A stretch of DNA of 64,000 bases from Leptolyngbya sp. Cla-17 (GTDB lineage: Bacteria; Cyanobacteriota; Cyanobacteriia; Leptolyngbyales; Leptolyngbyaceae): NCBI RefSeq assembly GCF_016807185.1, contig NZ_JAEVYN010000002.1:676528-740527 (forward strand), read 5' to 3'. The translations under genes were made by a program, and so were the position numbers. Shown here piece by piece: positions 8,907 to 18,160 of this stretch (the stretch's first letter is position 1; the number at the start of each line of letters is the position of its first letter). The notes under the pieces are model-generated. The model ran no database searches, was not told the DNA's origin, and worked only from the letters and a program-made list of their open reading frames with translations.

Positions 8907-10079
8907 CTATTTTTCTTTTGTTTTATCCGTTACGTCTGCCCAAAGGTCGTCTGGTTCAAGGGGATTAGAGCTGGGTTGCAGCACAGTTTCAGTGAGGACG
9001 GCGGGGGGAGCGTCGGGATTGGGAGATTGAAAAGGGCGATCTTTGGTGTGGGGTGGCGCATTCCATGGGTCCATGATGTCTTCAATTAGGACGCGGCGAA
9101 TCCAGATTTGGCATACGACGACGAGGGGCAAAGCAAGCAACAATCCCCAGAAACCAAAGATAGTGGCAAAGAACACTTGAGCAAGTAAGGTGACGGCAGG
9201 CAGCAAATTGACCTGTTGTGACATCACGTAAGGCGTGAGAAAGTTGCTTTCAAACTGCTGAATGGCGATATAAAGACCTAGCACCAAGAGCGCTTTGACG
9301 GGCGAGTCAATCAGGGCGATCGCCATGGGGGGCACTACGCTAAAGGCAGGACCCAAGTTGGGAATAAAGTTCAGCAATCCTGCCAACACTCCATTTGCCA
9401 ACGCTGCCTTGACCCCAATAATGGATAGCCCGAGAGTGCTAAGCACGGCAATTACGCTCATGCTGATCAGCGCTCCCACAATCCAACTTCCCAAGGAGGT
9501 TTCACACTCTTTTAGAATGTCATCCACTCGCCGCCGATAAAACGATGGGAAAAATCGGATAAAACCACCGCGATAGGCAGAAGGATTCACCAGCATCATT
9601 AAGCCCAGTACTACAATCAGCAGCACATTAATCACTGCACCTAACGAACTGGAGAAGAATGCAAAGGAGCCACCGAGCAGACGATTCCCAAACGGCATTG
9701 CCTGCTGCATGAGGCTATCAAGGTCTGGAATATAGCGCTCAAGATTATCGGGAACCACATCATTGATGGAATTGAGCCATACATTTAACTGGCGTATCCC
9801 TTGGGGCACCAGCACATAGATTTCCTGAATCTGTTTGCTAAAGGACGGCACAATAATTTGAAAAAACAGCACAAGGGCGGCAACCAAAGTCCCAATTGCG
9901 ATCAATACAGCGATCGCTCGCTTTATCCCCAACTTTTTTTGCAACCATCGCGCTAGCAAATTTAAGCTGTTGGCGAGTACCACTGCTGCAAAGAGCAACA
10001 TCAACACATCCTTAATTTGCCAAAGGATGTAGATAGAGGCGACCAACGCCAGCAGTGCAATCCATTCTCCCAGTTTCAC
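8907..10079 (-). CDS. AI-2E family transporter (UPF0118 permease)
   Basis: A 390-residue multi-span membrane protein of the AI-2E/TqsA/YdiK family. About seven or eight hydrophobic segments are visible, beginning ALVASIYILWQI. The conserved LLNFIPNLGPAFSVVPP block lies in the second half and is followed by NFLTPYVMSQQVNLLP. A hydrophilic Pro-rich tail of about 60 residues closes the protein. Members export small molecules or ions; the autoinducer-2 name comes from E. coli TqsA and should not be taken as proven here. It stands alone. Confidence 0.88.
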   Translation of the reverse strand: MKLGEWIALLALVASIYILWQIKDVLMLLFAAVVLANSLNLLARWLQKKLGIKRAIAVLIAIGTLVAALVLFFQIIVPSFSKQIQEIYVLVPQGIRQLNVWLNSINDVVPDNLERYIPDLDSLMQQAMPFGNRLLGGSFAFFSSSLGAVINVLLIVVLGLMMLVNPSAYRGGFIRFFPSFYRRRVDDILKECETSLGSWIVGALISMSVIAVLSTLGLSIIGVKAALANGVLAGLLNFIPNLGPAFSVVPPMAIALIDSPVKALLVLGLYIAIQQFESNFLTPYVMSQQVNLLPAVTLLAQVFFATIFGFWGLLLALPLVVVCQIWIRRVLIEDIMDPWNAPPHTKDRPFQSPNPDAPPAVLTETVLQPSSNPLEPDDLWADVTDKTKEK

Positions 10080-10178
10080 AAGCCGCTCCCGAAATGAATA
10101 GTTTTGAACGGTGAGCGATGAAGTTTCAATTTTAAGGTGTGACGCAGGCTCGCCAATTCAAAATTCACTACTCAAGAC

Positions 10179-10358
10179 TCAAAACTTAGGATATCGCGAT
10201 CGCAACCCCAGCGCGATCGCCATTAGTATACTCGGCAACAAGACCACAATGAACGCGGTTGTATTGGTTTCAGAAACCTTCAGATAGGGCGCACCATATT
10301 TAATAGCAACCGAGATGAGAGTTGAAAGCCCAAAAACTTTGATAATAAAACCAGCCAT
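10179..10358 (-). CDS. Small membrane protein of 59 residues
   Basis: Short frame read directly from the sequence: it starts MAGFIIKVFGLSTLISVAIK, continues KYGAPYLKV, and then has a second hydrophobic stretch (TAFIVVLLPSILMAIALGL) and a basic tail. The layout, two short membrane segments with a conserved-looking KYGAP turn, looks like a genuine small cyanobacterial membrane protein, and a HIP1 site lies inside the coding DNA. It lies just upstream of the AI-2E permease, in the same direction. Function unknown. Confidence 0.6.
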   Translation of the reverse strand: MAGFIIKVFGLSTLISVAIKYGAPYLKVSETNTTAFIVVLLPSILMAIALGLRSRYPKF

Positions 10359-10533
10359 TGTGATTTAGAAATGTAAAACGTGATTTAGAAACGTAAAACG
10401 GTCAGGTAAAGGTTTTGTTTAATCCAAAACATAGCAGGCAAAGATTGCACGCAACGTGAAAACATCTGCGGGTCGCCCTTAAAATTGTTACGATTTGCAA
10501 AGCACACTTCCTTGATCAAGGCACAATCTTGTC

Positions 10534-11955
10534 ATGCTGACCGACGATCGCATCTCTACCCTTTCAACGAACACGCTGCTTGCAGGCGGCAGTGACCCCA
10601 CCCGCTTTTATCCTACCGAAGCCTGGTATCCCGTTCACTATGTTCGCGATCTAGATAAAGCGAAGCCGACTAAGTTCACGTTGTTAGAGCAAGATCTGGT
10701 GATTTGGTGGGATCAACAGGCTAACTGCTGGCGTGCTTTTGCGGATCAATGTCCGCATCGGTTGGTGCCGCTGTCGGAAGGGCGAATTGCAGAGGATGGG
10801 CTGCTGGAGTGTCCGTATCACGGTTGGGCATTTAAGGGCGACGGAGCGTGCGATCGCATTCCTCAGCAGCCGATGGGCGATCGCGCCAACGAATCGAAGC
10901 GAGCCTGTGCAACTGTTTTCCCCACTACTGAACAACAGGGTTTACTGTTTATCTACCCTGGCAATTCTGAAAATGCATCGCGGGTCAGCGTTCCAATCAT
11001 CGAGCCATTAGCAGAAGAACCAGACAAGTGGATTTGCCTCAATACTTTTCGCGATTTGCCCTACGATGCTCTCACTCTGCTAGAAAATGTGCTGGATGCC
11101 AGCCATGTTCCCTTTACCCATCACCGCTCTGTGGGAAACCGATCCAACGCTTCGACTGTGGAACTGGAAGTGTTGGAAGCTGGAAAGCAGGGGTTTGATG
11201 GCTTCTGGGAAGCAGGACCCCGAAAAGGCACTTTAGGATCGCAGCACACAAAGTTTATCGCCCCTAACTTAATGTGGCATGACCTCACCTCTAAACAGTT
11301 TGGGCGCACGATGACGGTGGTCTACGCCACTCCCACGCGAAAAGGCGAGTGTCGTGTGTTTGCCCGGTTTCCATTTCAGTTTTCCTCTAAGCTGCCTGCC
11401 TTTTTCATCCAGCTCACACCGCGTTGGTATTCTCACATCGGCAACAATGCCATTTTGGAAGACGACCAAATTTTCTTGCACCACCAAGAACGCTATCTAG
11501 AAGCTAAAGGCGGTGGTGCCAATCTTGCCAAGGCATTTTATTTGCCGACTTCCGCCGATGCGTATGTTTCTGCACTGCGAAAGTGGGTGACTGAGTATGA
11601 AGCTGATCCGTTTCCGGGGCAGGTGCTGTCGCCACCTTTGGCTGATGCGGTGCTGCTCGATCGCTACCAGTCCCATACCCAGCATTGCGCCAGTTGTCGG
11701 GCTGCCCTTGCTAACATCCAACAGATTCGGCTAGGACTGGCGATCGCGGGTGCAATTTTGTGGGCAGTGTTGCCCTTACTCACCCTTTGGTTGGGCGCTC
11801 CATCCGTATCGGTCGCAATTTTAATGGCGGTGATTCCCCTGGCAGCAGGTGGATTATGGCTGTGGCTGGGTAATTTGGAACGCCAGTTTTATCATGGACG
11901 CGCTGTGCCGCCTCGCAATTTGCCAGACAAGAAAAAGCTGGAGAAGAAAAATTAG
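10534..11955 (+). CDS. Rieske [2Fe-2S] oxygenase of the PaO/Tic55/Lls1 type
   Basis: A 473-residue non-haem oxygenase. The Rieske motif is present as CPH, 17 residues, then CPYH (about residues 72-93). The mononuclear iron motif NVLDASHVPFTHH is near residue 186. A redox CxxC (HCASCRAA, about residue 384) precedes two C-terminal transmembrane helices. This order is that of the chlorophyll-related plant family (pheophorbide a oxygenase, Tic55, chlorophyllide a oxygenase, PTC52), which act on tetrapyrroles or their catabolites and can be thioredoxin-responsive. The substrate in cyanobacteria is not settled by sequence. The gene convergently meets a methyltransferase gene. Confidence 0.87.
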   Translation: MLTDDRISTLSTNTLLAGGSDPTRFYPTEAWYPVHYVRDLDKAKPTKFTLLEQDLVIWWDQQANCWRAFADQCPHRLVPLSEGRIAEDGLLECPYHGWAFKGDGACDRIPQQPMGDRANESKRACATVFPTTEQQGLLFIYPGNSENASRVSVPIIEPLAEEPDKWICLNTFRDLPYDALTLLENVLDASHVPFTHHRSVGNRSNASTVELEVLEAGKQGFDGFWEAGPRKGTLGSQHTKFIAPNLMWHDLTSKQFGRTMTVVYATPTRKGECRVFARFPFQFSSKLPAFFIQLTPRWYSHIGNNAILEDDQIFLHHQERYLEAKGGGANLAKAFYLPTSADAYVSALRKWVTEYEADPFPGQVLSPPLADAVLLDRYQSHTQHCASCRAALANIQQIRLGLAIAGAILWAVLPLLTLWLGAPSVSVAILMAVIPLAAGGLWLWLGNLERQFYHGRAVPPRNLPDKKKLEKKN

Positions 11956-11956
11956 G

Positions 11957-12583
11957 TTAGCTTTTTTGCGCCTGAATCACCTGCAAACTGCCGCCAGCAT
12001 GAAACGTTTGCTTGGTGACATTAAATCCGATCGCCGCGAGTGCGGCTGCCAAATCTGTTTTGAGTAACTGCCAAGCGGTTTCAGTTTCAAACAGCAGCAA
12101 AAAGACTGCCACTCCCGGCACAAACAACGGATTGGTTGGCTGGTGAAAATCAATCATGGCAAAGGAGCCTCCTGGCTTCAGCACTCGATGTACCTCACTG
12201 AAGATTTTTTGCAGTTGGTCAGGCTCCATCTCGTGCATGGCAACGCTGGTATGCACCAGATCAAATTGGTTCTCTGCAAAGGGCATTGCCTCTGCAAACG
12301 CCTCGACATACTTTGCCTGGGGCACATTGTGTTGAGCGCGTTTGATGGAAAATGGTGAGGCATCTAGCCCAGTCACCTGGCGCGATCGCTCAACTAATAC
12401 CTGAGTGGTCTGCCCACTGCCACAGCATAAATCCAGCACCTTAGTATCCGGCTCAATCGTCAATCCCTCTAGTGCCAGCCTGCGAAATCGCCCTTCGCCA
12501 CCCACACTCAACGCCGACAATCGAGAAATGCCGTCATAAAGCCATTGATAGCGGTAGCTGAGATCTCGAAGAATCGTTGCCAT
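11957..12583 (-). CDS. Class I SAM-dependent methyltransferase
   Basis: A 208-residue methyltransferase with motif I VLDLCCGSGQTTQVLV, the acidic end of strand 2 (VTGLDASPFSIKRA), motif II/III FDLVHTSVAMHEM and post-motif EVHRVLKPGGSFAMIDFH, as in UbiE/Methyltransf_11 proteins. The substrate is not identified. Its stop is two bases from the end of the convergent Rieske oxygenase gene. Quinone or other small-molecule methylation is possible. Confidence 0.85.
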   Translation of the reverse strand: MATILRDLSYRYQWLYDGISRLSALSVGGEGRFRRLALEGLTIEPDTKVLDLCCGSGQTTQVLVERSRQVTGLDASPFSIKRAQHNVPQAKYVEAFAEAMPFAENQFDLVHTSVAMHEMEPDQLQKIFSEVHRVLKPGGSFAMIDFHQPTNPLFVPGVAVFLLLFETETAWQLLKTDLAAALAAIGFNVTKQTFHAGGSLQVIQAQKS

Positions 12584-12594
12584 AAAACTAGTTC

Positions 12595-12933
12595 CTATTC
12601 CTGGATCGCATCTGGCAGTTGAAACAATCCATCTGCGCCTGGTTCAAACTCTATCACTTGAACGACGGCATCAAGATTGAGTGCGCCATACAGATGAGAA
12701 AAGAGTTCTCCGGTTGCGATCGCGTCGAATTGTAAACGGGCTTGCAGGCGATCGCTGTCTATCTTCAGCAGCACTAGCCCGGTTTGCCCTGAATAGAAAC
12801 GCTGAGTGACCCAGAGCAGTTGGGCAGGCGTGGAACAGTGGATAAAGCCTTCTGTTTCTAGGCTATCTGCCCGATATTCGCCAATTTGCTGCGCCTGTTC
12901 CCACCGCGATCGCGTTGTGATATGCAAAATCAT
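12595..12933 (-). CDS. DUF952 domain-containing protein
   Basis: A 112-residue protein matching DUF952, a small family related in fold to ADP-ribosyl/RNA 2'-phosphotransferase-like proteins. The conserved start ILHITTRSRWEQA, the block GFIHCSTPAQLLWVTQRF and the strand LVLLKIDSDRL are visible. The gene is 11 bases upstream of the methyltransferase in the same direction and probably shares its transcript. Biochemical function unknown. Confidence 0.85.
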   Translation of the reverse strand: MILHITTRSRWEQAQQIGEYRADSLETEGFIHCSTPAQLLWVTQRFYSGQTGLVLLKIDSDRLQARLQFDAIATGELFSHLYGALNLDAVVQVIEFEPGADGLFQLPDAIQE

Positions 12934-12978
12934 ACTGTTCTCCTCAGTGAGGGGCGCTTTTACAAAGTCACCCTTGCG

Positions 12979-13764
12979 TCAATAAGTAGTTGTGCGCGGA
13001 AAGAAGCGTCCTTGAAGCGCGTAGGATACCAGCCCACTGTATTCTTGCAGGGTCAGCATGGTTTTGTCGCGGCGATTCAGTTCTTCAGGCAAAGGACTGG
13101 GGTAAGGCAGCACGGTAAACCCAAGGCTTTGAAAGGTGAGCAGCGATCGCATCAGGTGAGGTGGATCGGTCACGAGCAAAATTCGGCGAATGCCGCGGGA
13201 AAAAAGCGCCGAAGCCGTAAATTCAGCATTCTCTTCAGTCGTTTTGGAACAAAACTCGCCATCTACCGTTGCGTCAGGAATGCCTCGCTGTTTCAGTTCA
13301 CGGACCAGATCAAGAAACTCCTGATGATTTCCACTGACAAAGATTAGCGGTGCCCGCTGGCTTCTCCAAAGGGTTGCAGCACTCTCTGCTCGTTGGGGTG
13401 CGAGAAACTTGCCGCGTCCTAAAATCACGATCGCTTCAGCCGATTCACCACTATCAGCGGGTACTAGCCTCACTAAGCCTTGATAAGCGAGGGCTAACCC
13501 TGGTGAGGAGAGCAACAGTAAACCACTGAAAAGAATGCCAATCAGGATGGCTGGCAGCGATCGCTGCCAGCTCAATTGCTTAGAGGTTCGCTGAGCTTTA
13601 AACCGTCTGAGAATCCCAAAATAACCAAGGGCAAACAGAACCAGACAAATATCAAATGCTGGCTTGATAGAAAAGGCAACAAGGTCACCCAAACCATTGC
13701 TAATAGAATGTTTGAAGGTGAGCCAAGATTGCACAGACGCAGGACAGGAACTAATATCCAGCAT
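12979..13764 (-). CDS. YdcF/ElyC/SanA family (DUF218) protein
   Basis: A 261-residue protein with an N-terminal membrane region (two hydrophobic segments, ICLVLFALGYFGIL and LPAILIGILFSGLLLLS) followed by the DUF218 domain. Diagnostic blocks are AEAIVILGRGKF, RAESAATLWRSQRAPLIFVSG, and ILLVTDPPHLMRSLLTFQSLG. ElyC and SanA relatives influence envelope biogenesis, with ElyC linked to the undecaprenyl-phosphate pool. The exact activity is not established. Divergent from moaE. Confidence 0.85.
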   Translation of the reverse strand: MLDISSCPASVQSWLTFKHSISNGLGDLVAFSIKPAFDICLVLFALGYFGILRRFKAQRTSKQLSWQRSLPAILIGILFSGLLLLSSPGLALAYQGLVRLVPADSGESAEAIVILGRGKFLAPQRAESAATLWRSQRAPLIFVSGNHQEFLDLVRELKQRGIPDATVDGEFCSKTTEENAEFTASALFSRGIRRILLVTDPPHLMRSLLTFQSLGFTVLPYPSPLPEELNRRDKTMLTLQEYSGLVSYALQGRFFPRTTTY

Positions 13765-13929
13765 GGCTTAATTGGTAGATCGCTTAACACAGCAGTCAAA
13801 AGCACCGACTTCACTATAGTGTGGACAGAAACGAGTCGGTTGTAAGCAAGATGACGATGTTCTAAAAAGATTCCATCCAGAAAACTACGATAGGATCAGC
13901 TGTAAACCTTTTATTTCACCCAACGAGCC

Positions 13930-14436
13930 ATGGCTGACGCGATTGCCCCATTACCTGAACGCCTCTCGACCCCATCCATTCCGAAACACCCTGCCTATTT
14001 TGCAATCCGCATCGCGCCTCTATCTTTGGAAGAGGTGTATGGCTTGGCAGATGACCCGGCGAATGGGGCTGTGGTGGTGATGAGCGGCATGGTGAGAAAT
14101 AACACAGAGGGCAATGCAGTGGTGGCATTGGAATATCAAGCCTATGAGCCAATGGCGTTGCAAGTGTTTCAGCAAGTTGCGGCGGATATTCAAACCACGT
14201 GGAGCGATGTCACAGGTGTGGTAATTCACCATCGTGTGGGGCGGCTATCGGTGGGCGAAATTAGCGTGTTAGTGGCGGTCGGCTCCCCCCATCGATCAGA
14301 GGCGTTTGCTGCCTGCAAATATGCGATCGATACCCTCAAACACAACGCCCCGATCTGGAAAAAAGAACATTGGGCAGATGGTTCCACTAGTTGGGTCAGC
14401 ATTGGTGCCTGCGAACAGCCTGGGGAAAGTTGCTGA
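13930..14436 (+). CDS. moaE: Molybdopterin synthase catalytic subunit
   Basis: MoaE, the large subunit of molybdopterin synthase, which takes sulfur from the MoaD thiocarboxylate and inserts it into precursor Z. The 168-residue product has the family blocks GAVVVMSGMVRN, LEYQAYEPMALQ, VVIHHRVGRLSVGE, VGSPHRSEAFAACKYAIDTL and the catalytic-lysine ending PIWKKEHWADGSTSWV. No other moa gene is adjacent. An N-terminal extension of roughly 20 residues precedes the core. Confidence 0.94.
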   Translation: MADAIAPLPERLSTPSIPKHPAYFAIRIAPLSLEEVYGLADDPANGAVVVMSGMVRNNTEGNAVVALEYQAYEPMALQVFQQVAADIQTTWSDVTGVVIHHRVGRLSVGEISVLVAVGSPHRSEAFAACKYAIDTLKHNAPIWKKEHWADGSTSWVSIGACEQPGESC

Positions 14437-14652
14437 GAACCTGGAACAATCGCAACATACCGTCTTAGCTTACTTTGCTCTATTTAGTTGCTACTAGAGT
14501 TTACGCGACTGTGGCAGTTAGGCCTCCCCGTTGAGGCGATTGAATTAAATCTACATATAGGCGATCGCTCTCTGCTGCTCACCATAGAGAGCGAATGTTC
14601 AGGCTATAACTGAGTCGAGACAACGGTTGGACGAGAGAAAAAGGAACGGGTC

Positions 14653-17600
14653 ATGGCACGAGATGAAGCGTATCGGGAAGCATCGCATCGCATTGAAGCC
14701 GCACGTCAAGAGGGAGCCACAAAACTCTATCTCAGCAATATGGAACTGACTGAAGTGCCGGAGGCGATTGCATCCCTTACCCAGTTGCAAACGCTTCACC
14801 TCTCCAATAACCAATTGACGGAAGTACCAAGGGCGATCGCATCCCTCACTCAATTGCAAAAGCTTGACCTCTCCGATAACCAATTGACGGAAGTACCAAG
14901 GGCGATCGCATCCCTTACCCAGTTGCAAACGCTTCACCTCTCCGATAACCAATTGACGGAAGTACCAAGGGCGATCGCATCCCTCACTCAATTGCAAACG
15001 CTTGACCTCTCTGGCAACCAATTGACGGAACTGCCAGAAGAAATTAAAAATTTAACGCAATTAAGTTATTTACAACTTGGCTATAACCGGTTGACTTCAT
15101 TACCAGAAGGAATCGCTGAACTTCGACAATTACACACATTGGTCATAGGTGGAAATCAGTTTATTGAACTTCCCGAGATTTTGAGGAGATTGATTCAATT
15201 AGAGAAATTGTACCTTTGGAAGAATAATCTAACTGTCATCCCTCAATGGATTAGTGAATTACGATCTCTCAAGCATTTAGCTATTCACTCTAATCGAATT
15301 GAAGAAGTTCCGGACTCCTTCAAAGAACTACAAAAATTGAAAAGCCTTTCTTTGGGTATGGCAGGTCTTGGTGGTAATCCATTAACCCAACTTCCATCAT
15401 TTGTTCAACAATTAAAGGAGCTTGAAATACTTGAAGCAGTTGATTGTGAGTTGAACGTTTTACCCGATTGGATAGGTGAACTTAAAGAACTCAAAAAAAT
15501 TGACTTAACAGCTAATTACTTAACCGAATTGCCAACTTCCTTAAGTCAGCTTCCTCAGCTAGAAGAGCTCAGTCTTAATGATAATTCTCTTAACCCTGAC
15601 CTTGCTGCTGCTTATGAGCAAGGCATTGAAGCCGTCATGCAATACCTACGGGCGAGGGCAGAGGGAGAGGTAACGCTGAATGAGGCAAAGCTGATTTTGG
15701 TGGGAGAGGGAGAGGTCGGCAAGAGTTGTTTGTTGGGAGCGTTGCGGGGAGATGCGTGGGTAGATAGTCGCCCCACAACCCACGGCATTGAGATTAAACC
15801 TGTGATTGTCACGGCTCCCGACAGCGGCACAGAAATCACGCTGAACGGTTGGGATTTTGGTGGGCAGCGAGTGTATCGTCCCACGCATCAGCTGTTTTTC
15901 AGTGCACCTGCGGTGTATCTGGTGGTGTGGAAGCCGCGAGAAGGTCCGCAGCAGGGCTTTGTCAAAGAGTGGATTACGCTGATCAAGCATCGGGAACCGG
16001 ATGCCAAAGTGCTGGTGGTGGCAACTCACGGCGGACCCGGACAGCGCCAGCCCGATATTGACCGTCAAGAACTCCTTGACCTATTTGGCAGCGATACCGT
16101 TGTTGATTTCTTCTATGTCGATAGCAAACCTAATGAGGAAAACCCGAACTGTACTGGCATTGCGGCATTAAGAGAAGCCATTGCGAACATTTCTGCCACG
16201 TTACCCGGCATGGGTCGAAGCGTTCCCACTAAATGGCAACATATTCGGGAACAGTTGGAGGCGTCCGGCAAAACTCATTTGCCTTACAGCGAGGTGATTG
16301 CCCTCTGTGAAGCACAAGGTCTGGAAGGCTTTGCTGCCGAACTGTTTGTCCGGGTTTCGCACACGCTGGGGTATTTGATCCATTACCACTACGATTCTAC
16401 CCTGCGCGATATTGTCATCCTCAAACCCGACTGGTTAGCCAAGGCGATCAGCTTTGTGCTGGATGATAAAATCACCCGTCGCCGCAATGGACTGGTGGAG
16501 TTTGACTATCTCAGCCAGCTATGGAGCCATCCTCCTTTCGCAGGCGAAGAAGGCTATCCGAAAGCACTCCATCCCGTGTTCCTGCGGCTCATGGAACGCT
16601 TTGATCTGTCCTATAAGGTCGTGCTTGACCCGGCTGCACCCAGCAGCACCAGCCTGATCGCTCAACTGGTGCGCGACAATCGCCCAGAGCAACTGCCCAA
16701 TTGGGATGAACAACCGGGAGCAGGCGATCGACAACAGGTGCAGATTTGCCGCATTGTGGACGATCGCGGACAGTTGGCAAACGCTGAAGGATTGTTTTAT
16801 CAGCTCATTGTGCGCCTGCATAAATACTCACTGGGACGCGCCAACTACGAAAACAGCATCCACTGGCAGCGAGGTTTAATGCTCGACAACGACTACAACG
16901 GTCGAGCCTTGCTTGAACAAGTTGGCACTGATGTCAAGATTACCGTCCGGGCTGCCTATCCAGAACGCTTTCTGTCCTATCTCACGGAAGAGATTAAATG
17001 GTTGGTTGAAAACCCTAATAATCCCTTTGGTTGGAAGGGTTTACGCTGCAACGTGATGGTGTCTTGCATTGAGCCTTGTGGGATGAATACACTTGGGCAC
17101 GGATTGTTTGAGGTGCAAAAGCTGATTGAAAGCAAAAAGAAGGATCGCCACGAGTTTCCCTGTCCAATTTCGGGCTGTGATGAATGGCAAAACATTGACC
17201 AACTGCTTTACAACGCGCCAATGTCTCAACCTGCGTTGAACGAAAAGCTGACCGATGTGCAGGCAACCTTACAGTTGATTCGTAAAGAACTGCAGGTTAA
17301 AGATCAACGGGACCAACTGCGCTATCAAGACTTGACCACAAAACAGCTTGCCACCATCAGCCGAGTTGATCAGCAATTTGCTGACCTGATGCAAATGCTC
17401 ACCGATGAGGCAAAAGAGGGTCCACGACTATTTAGCTTTAAGCCCGTTGATCCAGGATTTTTCGATCGACCCAAATGGATGAGCGCGAAGTTTCAACTCA
17501 CGCTCTGGTGCGAACATTCGGTTAAGCCTTTAACCGCTTTGAATGAGGAAGGCAGTAAGCAAGGGATTATTGAGTTAACGCTATCCCGTGAATGGCTGGC

Positions 17601-17964
17601 AAAAGCGACACCGTTTCTCAAAATTCTGTTCAAAACCTTGAGCCTGGTTGCACCCGTAGCGGTTTCTGCTACCCAACTCGTCATGGACGACCCAACCTAT
17701 GCAGGCATCAAAGAGGAGCTTGATCTAGGGCAAAAGAGTCTCGATTTCGCGTCCAAAGGCGGTGACCCCATCCTCGATTGGCAGGCAAAGAGCGATGCTC
17801 CTAAATGGGAATCAGACGAGGCCATTCGTGCCCAAGGCTCCATGCTGCGGGAACTACATGCCTTGCTGAAGGAAGAAGATCCAGGTTTTGGCGGTTTGAT
17901 GCGTGTGCAGACCAAGCGCCGTGAGTTCTTGTGGGTTCACCCACAGTTTGTAGGCGAGTATTAA
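14653..17964 (+). CDS. Roco family GTPase: LRR-Roc-COR protein
   Basis: An 1103-residue Roco protein. Residues about 20-320 are leucine-rich repeats with 23-residue units such as LTQLQTLHLSDNQLTEVP. The Roc GTPase follows: P-loop GEGEVGKS near residue 350, switch DFGGQRVYRPTHQ near 400, and the base-binding region replaced by VVATHGG. The COR dimerisation domain spans about 530-770 (LGYLIHYH, VILKPDWLAKAI). The last 300 residues include a predicted coiled coil (DVQATLQLIRKELQVKDQRD) and a C-terminal domain I do not recognise. Bacterial Roco proteins are relatives of human LRRK2; cellular roles in cyanobacteria are largely unknown. Monocistronic, flanked by unrelated genes. Confidence 0.92.
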   Translation: MARDEAYREASHRIEAARQEGATKLYLSNMELTEVPEAIASLTQLQTLHLSNNQLTEVPRAIASLTQLQKLDLSDNQLTEVPRAIASLTQLQTLHLSDNQLTEVPRAIASLTQLQTLDLSGNQLTELPEEIKNLTQLSYLQLGYNRLTSLPEGIAELRQLHTLVIGGNQFIELPEILRRLIQLEKLYLWKNNLTVIPQWISELRSLKHLAIHSNRIEEVPDSFKELQKLKSLSLGMAGLGGNPLTQLPSFVQQLKELEILEAVDCELNVLPDWIGELKELKKIDLTANYLTELPTSLSQLPQLEELSLNDNSLNPDLAAAYEQGIEAVMQYLRARAEGEVTLNEAKLILVGEGEVGKSCLLGALRGDAWVDSRPTTHGIEIKPVIVTAPDSGTEITLNGWDFGGQRVYRPTHQLFFSAPAVYLVVWKPREGPQQGFVKEWITLIKHREPDAKVLVVATHGGPGQRQPDIDRQELLDLFGSDTVVDFFYVDSKPNEENPNCTGIAALREAIANISATLPGMGRSVPTKWQHIREQLEASGKTHLPYSEVIALCEAQGLEGFAAELFVRVSHTLGYLIHYHYDSTLRDIVILKPDWLAKAISFVLDDKITRRRNGLVEFDYLSQLWSHPPFAGEEGYPKALHPVFLRLMERFDLSYKVVLDPAAPSSTSLIAQLVRDNRPEQLPNWDEQPGAGDRQQVQICRIVDDRGQLANAEGLFYQLIVRLHKYSLGRANYENSIHWQRGLMLDNDYNGRALLEQVGTDVKITVRAAYPERFLSYLTEEIKWLVENPNNPFGWKGLRCNVMVSCIEPCGMNTLGHGLFEVQKLIESKKKDRHEFPCPISGCDEWQNIDQLLYNAPMSQPALNEKLTDVQATLQLIRKELQVKDQRDQLRYQDLTTKQLATISRVDQQFADLMQMLTDEAKEGPRLFSFKPVDPGFFDRPKWMSAKFQLTLWCEHSVKPLTALNEEGSKQGIIELTLSREWLAKATPFLKILFKTLSLVAPVAVSATQLVMDDPTYAGIKEELDLGQKSLDFASKGGDPILDWQAKSDAPKWESDEAIRAQGSMLRELHALLKEEDPGFGGLMRVQTKRREFLWVHPQFVGEY
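14749..15024 (+). repeat. Four tandem 69-bp LRR-coding repeats with a 138-bp higher-order unit
   Basis: Units begin at 14749, 14818, 14887 and 14956. Units 1 and 3 share CCTTACCCAGTTGCAAACGC, and units 2 and 4 share CCTCACTCAATTGCAAA. Units 2-4 each carry GCGATCGC. The ABAB order shows a two-unit block was duplicated recently. The repeat also creates a repetitive open frame on the opposite strand that is not a gene. Confidence 0.93.
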
Positions 17965-18160
17965 ATTTGAGAAGCGGGCAAAAAATATGGTGGAATGAAC
18001 GAACTGATGGTTGCTTGGTTTACTAAGAAGTGAGGCAAATAACTATCAGCTTGTAGCGCTGGAGTGAGTCAAAACAACTGCTAACGCCTGATGGATTTTA
18101 GTGCAAGTGTAAATCTCCAGTAAAATTGGAAGAAAGTGCAACTTTAAATCACTGAAATAT

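Noticed and set aside
14599..15021. Repetitive 140-codon frame on the minus strand with LQLGKGCDRPWYF-like repeats
   Set aside because: It is the antisense reading of the 69-bp LRR repeats of the Roco gene and has no independent support.
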